Source: Pseudomonas sihuiensis (GTDB lineage: Bacteria > Pseudomonadota > Gammaproteobacteria > Pseudomonadales > Pseudomonadaceae). Taken from it: a stretch of DNA of 64,000 nucleotides. Shown here one piece after another: positions 52,323 through 60,172 of the stretch. The notes under the pieces were generated by a model that worked only from the letters and a program-made list of their open reading frames with translations, was not told the origin of the DNA and searched no databases. The position numbers and the translations under genes were made by a program. Within the stretch, counting starts at the first letter, position 1. Every line of letters starts with the position of its first letter. Location of the stretch: the NCBI RefSeq assembly GCF_900106015.1, contig NZ_LT629797.1, positions 4,092,001-4,156,000 of the forward strand, written 5' to 3'.

Positions 52323-52564
52323 GCACGACCAAGAAGCTGCGGCTCGGGCCGCTGCCCAAGACCGAAAGCGTCAAACTGACCTTTGCCTGCCCAGCCAGCT
52401 TGAAAGCCGACCTCGACCGCTACGCCGCGCTGCACGCGCAGACCTACGGCGAGGCGGTTGATGCCATGACGCTGATCCCGCACATGCTGGAGGCGTTCAT
52501 GGCGGGGGATCGGGGATTCAGGAAGGACACGGCGACCCGGAGCGCGCCATCGAAGCCGACATGA
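52319..52564 (+). CDS. DUF2274 domain protein
   Basis: An 81-residue protein: LRLGPLPKTESVKLTFACPASLKADLDRYAALHAQTYGEAVDAMTLIPHMLEAFMAGDRGF. DUF2274 always closes the trb operon in this family; the pattern (strand then two helices) is ribbon-helix-helix-like, so it may bind DNA. Function unproven. ATGA overlap with trbI. Confidence 0.9.
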   Translation: MSTTKKLRLGPLPKTESVKLTFACPASLKADLDRYAALHAQTYGEAVDAMTLIPHMLEAFMAGDRGFRKDTATRSAPSKPT

Positions 52565-52592
52565 TGGCGTCGCATACCAACGGCATCCATCG

Positions 52593-52617
52593 AACGCGCA
52601 GCCCCAGGCTGCGCGTT
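52593..52617 (+). terminator. Terminator of the trb operon
   Basis: 11-bp perfect stem AACGCGCAGCC / GGCTGCGCGTT with a 3-nt loop, followed by CTTCATTCT, 28 bp after the last gene. Confidence 0.85.
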
Positions 52618-52969
52618 CTTCATTCTGGATGCCGCTATGTCTCTTGGGCTATGATGACGCGACAGGCCCGCCGTTCCTCGGCAATCCAGCACGACACAGT
52701 GCGATGCGGCTTTCTCCCCCGACGCTCTTATGTGGCTCCTAGCCGACGAAGCCGTGGTTCTGCAAAGCGGGCCCGAAAAGAGCTAACGTACTGTCCCATA
52801 TACGGTTTCAAGCCCTGCGTGATTTGCGCAAAAGACTTGACACCGGCACTTTTTTGTTGCCTGCAGGAAAGTCAGGCGACGCTGAACGCTGGTAGCCAGG
52901 TATGACTCAGGTCTGCCAGAAGAAAGCTGTTGGCCTTCCGGGGATCTCCAGTAAATCCGAGCCCCTCCC
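52618..52969. other. Right ICE end and chromosomal flank, gene-free
   Basis: From 52618 to 52849 is non-coding ICE DNA; 52850-52858 is the attR repeat; 52859-52969 is chromosomal sequence running to the stop of the leftward cyclase gene. No gene or further signal is recognised. Confidence 0.6.
52850..52858. repeat. Probable attR direct repeat TTTTTTGTT
   Basis: Identical 9-mer to 10025-10033. Flanking bases differ (CAC before, GCC after, against GGG and TCA at the left copy), so the repeat is exactly 9 nt. It lies 233 bp beyond the trb terminator and 112 bp before the end of the next chromosomal gene. Confidence 0.68.
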
Positions 52970-54121
52970 TCAGTCCGCTGTGGCCAGGACCTGTGTGTTA
53001 CGCCCGGCATGCTTGGCTCGATAGAGCGCGGCGTCGGCCTTCAGCAGCATGCCAGTGATGTCCTCGGCGACGGGGCTGGTGCTGCCGTAAACACCGGCGC
53101 TGAAGCTCAAGGCGATGGTCTTGTCGTCGACCTGCGCCGGGTGCTGAGTCAGGGATTGGCGGAGCTGATCGACCAACTCCAGCGCGCCGCTGGCGTCGGT
53201 GCCGGGCAGAATCAGCAGGAATTCCTCACCACCATAACGACCGATGCTGTCGTTGCGCCGCAGCCGCTGCTGAAGATGGTCCGCGCAGTGCCTGAGCACG
53301 TCATCGCCGACCAGGTGGCCGTGGCTGTCGTTGATCTGCTTGAAGTGATCCAGATCGAGCATGGCGATGGACAGCGGCGTGTGTTGGCGGCGGGCACGCT
53401 CCAGCTCGTCGGTGAGTTGTTCGAGTATCGCCAGGCGATTGGGCAGCCTGGTGAGCGTGTCGCGCAGGGCGGTCTGGCGCAGCTCCGATTCGATGCGCTC
53501 GCGCGACAGCAGCACCAGGCCGAAGGAGAACATGATGATGGTGGCGGCACCGAGGGCGACCGATACCGTCTGCTTCAGGTTGCTGACGTCGTAGTGCATC
53601 TCTGCCGGCGCACCGCTGAGGATGACCACCACACGAATGCCCAGGCCGAACAGGCTGATGCCAGCACCGATCATCAGGATTCGGTGGGCACGCCCGCCGG
53701 ACACGGCATGGGTGCGGCTCAGGCGCAGGATGACCAGGCATTGCGTGAACAGCAGCAGGCAGGCTACCAGTTGGCGGGGTTCCTGGGTATCGATCAGCAG
53801 GCTTAGCAACGCGCCCAGCAGCAGCGGGAAGGCGAAGGCCAGTCGCCCGGGCGGGCGTCGGCCGTGGATCAGCGGCAGGCTGACCGTGTAGAACGCCAGC
53901 GCGGTGGACAGCAAGGTGTTGGCCAGCACGTAGCTGATCCACATCGATACCTGACCGAACAGGGTGAAGCCAATGTAGGCCAGCGCATGGGAGACCATGC
54001 CCAGTCCAGTGGTGAGCATGCCGTCGCGATGACGCAACTGGCCGACCAGGATCAGGCAACTGCCCATGATCACGGCGACCAGCGCGACGGCTCCGAACAG
54101 TGTCTGGGTGTGGGCGATCAT
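52970..54121 (-). CDS. Membrane diguanylate cyclase (GGDEF)
   Basis: A 383-residue protein with about six N-terminal spans (residues 5-205) and a C-terminal GGDEF domain that makes cyclic di-GMP. The active site is GGEEF at 297-301, a competent variant, and an inhibitory site R288-x-x-D291 lies five residues before it, so product inhibition is expected. DTLTRLPNRLAILEQL near 221 and FSAGVY near the end are typical. It is the last gene of the leftward row and stops 112 bp from attR. Confidence 0.93.
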   Translation of the reverse strand: MIAHTQTLFGAVALVAVIMGSCLILVGQLRHRDGMLTTGLGMVSHALAYIGFTLFGQVSMWISYVLANTLLSTALAFYTVSLPLIHGRRPPGRLAFAFPLLLGALLSLLIDTQEPRQLVACLLLFTQCLVILRLSRTHAVSGGRAHRILMIGAGISLFGLGIRVVVILSGAPAEMHYDVSNLKQTVSVALGAATIIMFSFGLVLLSRERIESELRQTALRDTLTRLPNRLAILEQLTDELERARRQHTPLSIAMLDLDHFKQINDSHGHLVGDDVLRHCADHLQQRLRRNDSIGRYGGEEFLLILPGTDASGALELVDQLRQSLTQHPAQVDDKTIALSFSAGVYGSTSPVAEDITGMLLKADAALYRAKHAGRNTQVLATAD

Positions 54122-54189
54122 GTCGGCCTTCTTGTTCTCTGGAGTTGCTTAACTCTAGTGCAATCCTCTGCCCCAGTACTTGCGCCAGA

Positions 54190-55122
54190 TCAGGCCCACC
54201 AGTAGCGCACCATATGGAAGAAAACCGGCGCGGCGAAGCACACCGAGTCCAGGCGATCCAGCATACCGCCGTGGCCTTCGATCATGTGGCCCCAGTCCTT
54301 CACCCCGCGGTCGCGTTTGATCGCCGACATCACCAGGCCGCCGGCGAAGCCGAGGATGCACACCAGCAGCGCGAACAGTGCGGCCTGCCAGAACGCGAAC
54401 GGCGTGATCCAGCACAGCATGGCGCCAATCAGCGTGGCCAGCGCTACGCCGCCGACAAAGCCTTCCACGGTTTTCGAGGGTGACAGGTTGGGCGCGATCT
54501 TGTGTTTGCCGGCCAGCTTGCCGCAGACGTACTGCAGCACGTCGGAGAGCTGCACGACGATGATCAGCCAGGCGATCAGCAGCAGGTTGCGCCCCTCATA
54601 GCCGGGAATATCCAAAGTCAGCAGAGCAGGTACAGAGGAAATGCAGTAAACGGCGATCATCAAGCCCCACTGCACCTTGGCCGCACGCTCGAGGTAGCGG
54701 GTGGTGTCGCCGCCCAGCGAAGCCAGGATCGGCAACAGCAGGAACAGATAGACCGGGATGAAGATGGCGAACAGGCCGTACCAGCCGAAAGCGATCAGCA
54801 GGTACTGCATCGGCAGGGCGAAGTAGAAGGCCGCCACTAGCGCCGGGTAATCGCTGCGCCGGGTCGGCGTCAGGGTCATGAACTCGCGCAGGGCATAGAA
54901 GGAGACGAAGTAGAACAGCAGGATCACGCCATTGTTGCCGAACAGGAAGGCGATGCCGATCACCAGCACCATCACCCACCAGGCATTGATCCGCGCGTTG
55001 AGGTTGTCGATCACCGGGTTGGGCTGATCGCCACTGCGCCGCTTGAGGACGAAGCCGACCAGGCTGGCCAGCAACAACAGGGCACCGATACCGGCGAACA
55101 GCAGCAAAGTGTTGTTATCCAT
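54190..55122 (-). CDS. ynbB: CDP-diglyceride synthase-like (phosphatidate cytidylyltransferase), YnbB-like
   Basis: A 310-residue inner-membrane enzyme with about eight spans, making CDP-diacylglycerol from phosphatidate and CTP. The CdsA-family signature is complete at the C-terminus: SAIKRDRGVKDWGHMIEGHGGMLDRLDSV. Housekeeping cdsA lies beside uppS and dxr in Pseudomonas, so this is a dedicated second copy, equivalent to E. coli YnbB. The start at 55122 follows TCAGGCC..., and lies 1 nt after the acyltransferase stop; longer frames upstream run into that gene. Confidence 0.9.
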   Translation of the reverse strand: MDNNTLLLFAGIGALLLLASLVGFVLKRRSGDQPNPVIDNLNARINAWWVMVLVIGIAFLFGNNGVILLFYFVSFYALREFMTLTPTRRSDYPALVAAFYFALPMQYLLIAFGWYGLFAIFIPVYLFLLLPILASLGGDTTRYLERAAKVQWGLMIAVYCISSVPALLTLDIPGYEGRNLLLIAWLIIVVQLSDVLQYVCGKLAGKHKIAPNLSPSKTVEGFVGGVALATLIGAMLCWITPFAFWQAALFALLVCILGFAGGLVMSAIKRDRGVKDWGHMIEGHGGMLDRLDSVCFAAPVFFHMVRYWWA

Positions 55123-55123
55123 C

Positions 55124-55744
55124 TCAGGCCTCCTCGGGTGCCAGTGCCAGCAGGGCGTTACGCGCGCGTTCCAGGAAGGCGTCTTTGCCCTCCCCCTCGA
55201 TGGGCTCCAGCGCCGCACCGAAGCTCAGGGTGCACAGCAGCGGCAGCGGCAGCGCCCTGCCCTTGGGCATCACCCGGTTGAGGTTGGCGATCCACACCGG
55301 CACCAGCTCCACGTCCGGGCGCGCCTGAGCCAGGTGATAAAGGCCGCTTTTGAAGGACAGCAAGGGCTCGTCGCCGAGATTGCGCGTGCCCTCGGGGAAG
55401 ATGATCAGCGAGTCGCCGCCGTCCAGCGCGTCGAGCATCGCCTGCAGCGGGTTGGCGCCTTCCTTGCGCTCGCGGTCGACCAGCACGCCGTTGAATACCT
55501 TGTTGATCAGGAAGCTGCGCACGCCCGGTTTCTGCCAGTAGTCGGCGCCGGCCACCGGCCGGGTGCGCTTGCGCAGCTCCGGCGGCAGCGAGGCCCAGAG
55601 CAGGACGAAGTCGCCGTGGCTGCTGTGGTTGGCGTAGTACAGGCGCTGGGTCGCCTGCGCGGTACTGCCGAGCCAAAGGGCTCGTGCGCCGGTCAGCAGG
55701 CGAGCTGCCGAGGTGATGGCGAAAGCGGTCAATGCGGCGAGCAT
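55124..55744 (-). CDS. PlsC-like 1-acyl-glycerophosphate acyltransferase
   Basis: A 206-residue acyltransferase with an N-terminal hydrophobic helix. The catalytic HX4D is NHSSHGD (H40, D45) and the substrate motif FPEGTR is near 115-121. DRERKEGANPLQAMLDALDGGDSLI is the usual linker. Similar genes are not part of E. coli ynbABCD, so its presence here extends the pathway to acyl transfer. Tightly linked to the cytidylyltransferase gene. Confidence 0.9.
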   Translation of the reverse strand: MLAALTAFAITSAARLLTGARALWLGSTAQATQRLYYANHSSHGDFVLLWASLPPELRKRTRPVAGADYWQKPGVRSFLINKVFNGVLVDRERKEGANPLQAMLDALDGGDSLIIFPEGTRNLGDEPLLSFKSGLYHLAQARPDVELVPVWIANLNRVMPKGRALPLPLLCTLSFGAALEPIEGEGKDAFLERARNALLALAPEEA

Positions 55745-55753
55745 GGCGACTCC

Positions 55754-56188
55754 TTAAGCGAGAACGATGAAGAACCCGAGTACGACGATGACGATCTGTA
55801 GCAACAGGCATAGGGCCTGTTTGCGCAGCAGGCCGAGTGCGCCCTGAGATCGAAGGCTCCAGCTGCGGCCAGCCTGTTGCGCATTTTGCAGGCCAAGATT
55901 CTGTAGGGCCTGATCCAGCGCATGAGTCTGGCTGTCGAGCTGTTCTCCGGCTTCAGCCAGGCGTTGGAACAGCTCGGCGTCTAGCGCCACGCGCAACGCC
56001 CAGTATTTTTCGGCCAGGCCGGCGATCAGCAGCACGGCGCAGAGCAGCGCCAGGATCAGGCTGGGCGGTGCACCCAGCCAAGGTGCCAGGCCGAAGAGCA
56101 CGGCGACCAGGCTTAGCGCGCTGGAGCAATGATCGAGGCTGCGGCCACGTCGTAACAGTGCCGCGACCAGCAGCAGATCAGCCTGCAT
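55754..56188 (-). CDS. Small membrane protein of the lipid cluster, unknown
   Basis: A 144-residue protein, MQADLLLVAALLRRGRSLDHCSSALSLVAVLFGLAPWLGAPPSLILALLCAVLLIAG..., with two close spans in the first half, an amphipathic Gln/Leu-rich helix (LDAELFQRLAEAGEQLDSQTHALDQAL), and a last span at the C-terminus (ALCLLLQIVIVVLGFFIVLA). No family recognised. Start at 56188 overlaps the phosphatase end by 11 nt; an upstream ATG at 56215 is possible. Likely a scaffold or partner of the neighbouring enzymes. Confidence 0.7.
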   Translation of the reverse strand: MQADLLLVAALLRRGRSLDHCSSALSLVAVLFGLAPWLGAPPSLILALLCAVLLIAGLAEKYWALRVALDAELFQRLAEAGEQLDSQTHALDQALQNLGLQNAQQAGRSWSLRSQGALGLLRKQALCLLLQIVIVVLGFFIVLA

Positions 56189-57515
56189 GAGCGACCTCCA
56201 ACCCCGGTTGTGCATCGACCATGGATTGCAGCGCGGCCAGATGCTGCGGGCCGAGCACGACCTGTGGCCGCGCCTGGCGGATCAGCGCCACGGCCGCATC
56301 CACGCCCTGGCAGCGGCCGCTATGCAGCAGCCAGGCCGCCACGGCGGTGGCACTGCGCGAGTAGCCCAGTGCACAGCACACCAGCACTGGGCCCTTGTGG
56401 CGCAGGTTTTCTATGGCCTCGGCGGCGCGTTGGCAGGTCAGCGCATCCGGCGCCACCAGATCCAGTGACGGTAGGCTGCAGTAGTTCTGTGGCGTGTGCT
56501 GCAGCGGCAGCTCGGCGCAGAGGTCGACCAGGGCGGCATAACCACCGAGATCGCCCATGGCGGGCAGGCGGCCGAGGTCGATGCCCTCCACGATCTGGCT
56601 GGGCGCTGGCTTGCGAAACGTCCACAACCGCGAATTGATCCAGGCACCGAGCAGATAGGGGGCGAGCAACGTCGTGGCGGCTGGGCTGAGGCGCCCATTG
56701 GCCTGCTTCTGGAAACCGCCAGCACCGAACAGCTGGTAGTTGAGCGCAACCAGCGCCAGTGAAGCCGCCGGCCAGAACAGCCACAGCCAGGCACCGCCCA
56801 GCTTGACGGCCAGCACGGCGCATAGCGTTGCGCCAAGCCCGTAGCGCAGTGCCAGGCGCCAACGGCGCGGATCGCTGGCCAGGCGTATCTGCTTCAGCGG
56901 CGTATCGCCCTGCAGCGGCAGCAGCCATAGACAGAAGAAGCCGGCCAGCGCCCCGGTGGGCAGATCGATGAAGTGGTGCTGCCAGGTGGTCAGCACGGAG
57001 ATGCCGATCAGCGCCATCCAGCCGTGCAGCAGGCCACGCCAGAACAGCCCGCGGATGTGATTGGCGAACATCGCCCAGATGATCACCAGCAGGGTGATAT
57101 GCAGCGAAGGCGCCTGGTTGAAGGGTTTGTCGAAGCCCATCAGCACGTCGAACATCAGGCCGAAGGTGCCGTCTAGGGGCGGCCGCTCGAAGGTGAAGCG
57201 CAGCGGCCAGAGCAGGAAGCAGGCCACGCAGATCACCTGTGCGGCGAGCAGGCGCAGGGCATGGCGATCCATCTCGCGACGGCAAGCCGGCAACAGGAAG
57301 GACAGTCCGTAGAGCAGGTCGATAGACCAGTACGGCACGATGGTCCATGGCCAGAGCGGGATCTGCGGCTCCCAGGCGAAGACCAGGCTGCCGACATCAT
57401 CGCGTTGCCCGGTGAACCAGTTGGCGAAGCCGTAGCTGGCGAAGAACAGCGGGCCGAGCAATAGCAGCCAGAGTACGCCGCGCTTCCACAATCCCTGTTC
57501 GCGTGTGTTGTCCAT
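56178..57515 (-). CDS. ynbD: PAP2-like / dual-specificity phosphatase fusion, YnbD-like
   Basis: A 445-residue membrane protein. The N-terminal two-thirds is a PAP2-like lipid phosphatase region: RFTFERPPLDG, PSLHITLL and TTWQHHFIDLPTGALAGF in the order of the PAP2 motifs. The C-terminal third is a cytoplasmic dual-specificity phosphatase with CX5R as CALGYSR (C381, R387) and the general acid region before it. The same fusion is seen in E. coli YnbD. Substrate is probably a phosphorylated lipid head group. Its ATG shares a base with the ynbC-like stop (TGATGG). Confidence 0.9.
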   Translation of the reverse strand: MDNTREQGLWKRGVLWLLLLGPLFFASYGFANWFTGQRDDVGSLVFAWEPQIPLWPWTIVPYWSIDLLYGLSFLLPACRREMDRHALRLLAAQVICVACFLLWPLRFTFERPPLDGTFGLMFDVLMGFDKPFNQAPSLHITLLVIIWAMFANHIRGLFWRGLLHGWMALIGISVLTTWQHHFIDLPTGALAGFFCLWLLPLQGDTPLKQIRLASDPRRWRLALRYGLGATLCAVLAVKLGGAWLWLFWPAASLALVALNYQLFGAGGFQKQANGRLSPAATTLLAPYLLGAWINSRLWTFRKPAPSQIVEGIDLGRLPAMGDLGGYAALVDLCAELPLQHTPQNYCSLPSLDLVAPDALTCQRAAEAIENLRHKGPVLVCCALGYSRSATAVAAWLLHSGRCQGVDAAVALIRQARPQVVLGPQHLAALQSMVDAQPGLEVAHAG

Positions 57516-59269
57516 CACTTCACCCGCTGCGCCAGGGACACGCTGAAGATGCCCCACTGGTCGATGCGCTGTGCCACCTTGCGGAAACCGGCTGCTTCCA
57601 CCAACTGGTCCATCTCCGCCTGGCTACGCCGGCGCATGACCCAGGCCTGGCCATCGCGGTGGCTGGTCAGGGCGCGGGCGATCAGTTCCAGCTGCGGGTG
57701 CCAGGGCTGGCCGGTGTAGACCAGGTAGCCGCCCTCCTCGACTGCGGCTGCCAATCCGGCCAGCGAGTCGCCGACCATCTGGTTGCTGCCGAACAGCTCG
57801 TACAGGCCGGAGACCACTGCCAGGGTCGGCTTCGGCTCTAGCGCGGCCAGGTCTTCACGGTCGAAGGCATCGCCTTTGACGAAGCGGGCTATGTCGCCCA
57901 GGCCCTTTTGTTGGATCAGTGCATTGCCGTCACGCACGTTGATGTCGCTGTAGTCGCGCAGCAGGATCGCGTCGGGGCGCTGCTCCTGGCCTTCCAGCGA
58001 TTCGAGGATGTAGCGGCCTTGGCCTGCAGCGATATCGACGATGCGCACTGCCTTGCCCGCCTCGCGCAACCTGGCCATGGCCAGGCGCAGCAGCTCTTCG
58101 GCGTGCAGCTTGCGCTGGCGGATACCACGCCAGCCGATGGAGTCCAGGTAGTTCTGGTCGATCAACCGGCCCAGCGCGCCCTTGCCGGTCGGTTGGTTGC
58201 GGTAGACGTAATCGAGCGTGCTGCCGGAATCGAAGCCGGTGTCGAAGCCCAGCTTCACTCCTTCGGATAGCGTGCTACCCAGGCGCATGCCGGCACGGGT
58301 GGCGCGCCAGTAAAGGTCGCGCAGCGAATTTTTCGGCAGCGGTGCGGCCAGCTCTTCGGCCTCGGCGCAGGTGGCGCCCAGGCGGTCGGCATCGAGCAGC
58401 GAGGGACGCGCCACTGGCTCCTCGAAGTTGCGCAGTATAAAGCGCCGCGCGCGGCTCAGGGCATGGGCGCGGTCGCGCTCGCCGAGGGTGTCATGGAAGA
58501 AACCCGGTAGCAGGTGCTTTTCCTTGCGCAGGCTGCCGAGGCGCTCGAAGAAGTCCTCCTGCGGTTTGCGATGAACGACGAAGTCGGCGCCGGAGATCAG
58601 CAGTTGGGTCGGCACCTGGATCGCCTGGGCGTCGGCGACGATGCGATCGGCGGCCTCGTACAGGCCGAGCAGCATGGTCACCGAGATCGGTCGGGCGATC
58701 AGCGAGTCATTCTCGAAGGAGGCAATGCGCTCGGGATCGTGGCTAAGGAACCGCGCCTTCACATAGCTGTTGACGAAGAAGTTGCCGCGCCAGGCGTGCA
58801 GCAGCTTCAAACCGGGCCGGGCGAAGGGCACGTAGAGCTTGACCTTGAACGCCGGCGAGGCGAGCACCAGGCAGCGCACCTTGGGTGCGTAGTCGTGGGC
58901 CCAGGTGGAAACGATCACCGCGCCGACGCTTTGCGCCACGACGGCCAGGTCCTGTTCGGCAATGGCGTGCTGGCTGCCGATATGCTCGACGAAGGTCTGC
59001 ACGTCACGCACGTTGGTGGCGAAGCTTGGGCTGTCGCCGCGTGCGCCGGGCGACAGGCCATGGCCACGGGCATCCCAGGCGAAGAAATCGCAGTGCGGCA
59101 GCTCCAGTTCGTCCACCAGGTAGGCCATTCGCCCGCCATGTTCGTGGCCACGGTGAAACAGCACTACGGCCTGACGTGGGCCATCGGCAGGCGTCGTCGC
59201 CGGCCAGTGGCGATAGTTCAGCTCGACGCCGTCATGCGTGGTGAAGGTGTGAAGCTGTACGGGGCGCAT
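57515..59269 (-). CDS. ynbC: Alpha/beta hydrolase - SAM methyltransferase fusion, YnbC-like
   Basis: A 584-residue two-domain protein, the same length as E. coli YnbC. Residues ~10-290 are a lysophospholipase-type alpha/beta hydrolase (LFHRGHEHGGRM oxyanion loop, FFAWDARGHGLSPG, nucleophile in AQSVGA, catalytic region FFHDTLGERD). Residues ~370-584 are a class I methyltransferase with the SAM motif VRIVDIAAGQGRYILESL. No signal peptide, so it acts in the cytoplasm or on the inner leaflet. It lies 26 nt after the ynbA-like gene. Confidence 0.9.
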   Translation of the reverse strand: MRPVQLHTFTTHDGVELNYRHWPATTPADGPRQAVVLFHRGHEHGGRMAYLVDELELPHCDFFAWDARGHGLSPGARGDSPSFATNVRDVQTFVEHIGSQHAIAEQDLAVVAQSVGAVIVSTWAHDYAPKVRCLVLASPAFKVKLYVPFARPGLKLLHAWRGNFFVNSYVKARFLSHDPERIASFENDSLIARPISVTMLLGLYEAADRIVADAQAIQVPTQLLISGADFVVHRKPQEDFFERLGSLRKEKHLLPGFFHDTLGERDRAHALSRARRFILRNFEEPVARPSLLDADRLGATCAEAEELAAPLPKNSLRDLYWRATRAGMRLGSTLSEGVKLGFDTGFDSGSTLDYVYRNQPTGKGALGRLIDQNYLDSIGWRGIRQRKLHAEELLRLAMARLREAGKAVRIVDIAAGQGRYILESLEGQEQRPDAILLRDYSDINVRDGNALIQQKGLGDIARFVKGDAFDREDLAALEPKPTLAVVSGLYELFGSNQMVGDSLAGLAAAVEEGGYLVYTGQPWHPQLELIARALTSHRDGQAWVMRRRSQAEMDQLVEAAGFRKVAQRIDQWGIFSVSLAQRVK

Positions 59270-59295
59270 GGAATCTCCTTATTCCGTAGGACGGG

Positions 59296-59901
59296 TCAGA
59301 CCGCTTCGGCCAAACCCCGGCGAACGCGGTTGTAGAGGGTGTAGAGCAGCAGGGCGAGAATCAGGCCCAGCAGCAGGTTGATCCACAAGGCCGGCAGCAG
59401 GCCCGTGGCGACGCCTGCGCCGAGCACGCCGAAGCAAAAGGCGCGGTCGCTCTTGCCCATCGGCCCGTCGTAGCGCCGTGAGGCGCCGACCATGGGGCCG
59501 AGCACGCCGGCGTATTCGCTGATCACCGCCAGCAACACCACGAGGATCACCAGTAGCGGCGAGACGCCGGCCAGCAGCGCGAAAGGCAGATACAAGGCGC
59601 TGTCGGCGATCACGTCGCAGAGTTCATTGAGGTAGGCGCCGAGCTTCGATTGCTGGCCGAACTCGCGGGCGAGCATGCCGTCAACGGCGTTCAGCGCCAT
59701 GCGCAGCAGCATCCACAGGGGAATCAGGGCGAATAGCCAGGTGATATGACTGCAGGCTGCGAGCAGGGCGCCCAGCAGCACGGAGACCAAGGCTGCAGCC
59801 AGAGTGACCTGGTTGGCGGTGACGCCGCGTGCGTAAAGGCGTTCGACGCCGGGACGCAGCAGGTTCTGGAAGGCCGGTTTGAGCTGGTAGATCGACGGCA
59901 T
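59296..59901 (-). CDS. ynbA: CDP-alcohol phosphatidyltransferase, YnbA-like
   Basis: A 201-residue membrane enzyme that would exchange CMP for an alcohol head group. The catalytic motif reads N71-A-V-D74-G75-x2-A78-R79-x8-G88-x3-N92-x3-D96. Against the family consensus D-x2-D-G-x2-A-R-x8-9-G-x3-D-x3-D, the first and third Asp are Asn. The same Asn positions are, as I recall, in E. coli YnbA, so this marks a subfamily rather than a decayed gene. Start at 59901 follows AAGGAATTCGCTGCC. First gene of the cluster. Confidence 0.9.
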   Translation of the reverse strand: MPSIYQLKPAFQNLLRPGVERLYARGVTANQVTLAAALVSVLLGALLAACSHITWLFALIPLWMLLRMALNAVDGMLAREFGQQSKLGAYLNELCDVIADSALYLPFALLAGVSPLLVILVVLLAVISEYAGVLGPMVGASRRYDGPMGKSDRAFCFGVLGAGVATGLLPALWINLLLGLILALLLYTLYNRVRRGLAEAV

Positions 59902-59997
59902 GGCAGCGAATTCCTTTTCGTGTCCCATCTTCGGCCATTGCCGCGGGCGAGACTTGTGAACCCATCGAGGTAGAAGCGGCTTTATCGACGGTCATGC

Positions 59998-60050
59998 GTA
60001 AGGCGGGTGCAACCCGCCAGAGCGCTGATGGCGGGTTGCACCCGCCCTAC
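59998..60050. repeat. REP-like palindromic repeat
   Basis: GGCGGGTGCAACCCGCC (60002-60018) and its exact complement GGCGGGTTGCACCCGCC (60030-60046) are separated by 11 nt, flanked by GTA and TAC. Each arm is itself imperfectly palindromic. This is the pattern of Pseudomonas REP doublets. It lies between the lipid cluster and lptA and may also act as a terminator of the latter. Confidence 0.8.
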
Positions 60051-60161
60051 TGAGGCGACAACTTATACCCTGTTAGGCGATTTTCCTAGCGCTGGTGATT
60101 CGCCAGGAAAATCAGTTCGATGCAGGCAATGATGGCGCTTTGCTTGCATTTGATGCACAGC

Positions 60162-60170
60162 TTATCCACA
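60162..60170 (+). promoter_or_regulatory. Isolated perfect DnaA box
   Basis: TTATCCACA, 3 bp beyond the stop of the plsC gene. A single box far from oriC; its role is unknown and chance is possible. Confidence 0.35.
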
Positions 60171-60172
60171 GA

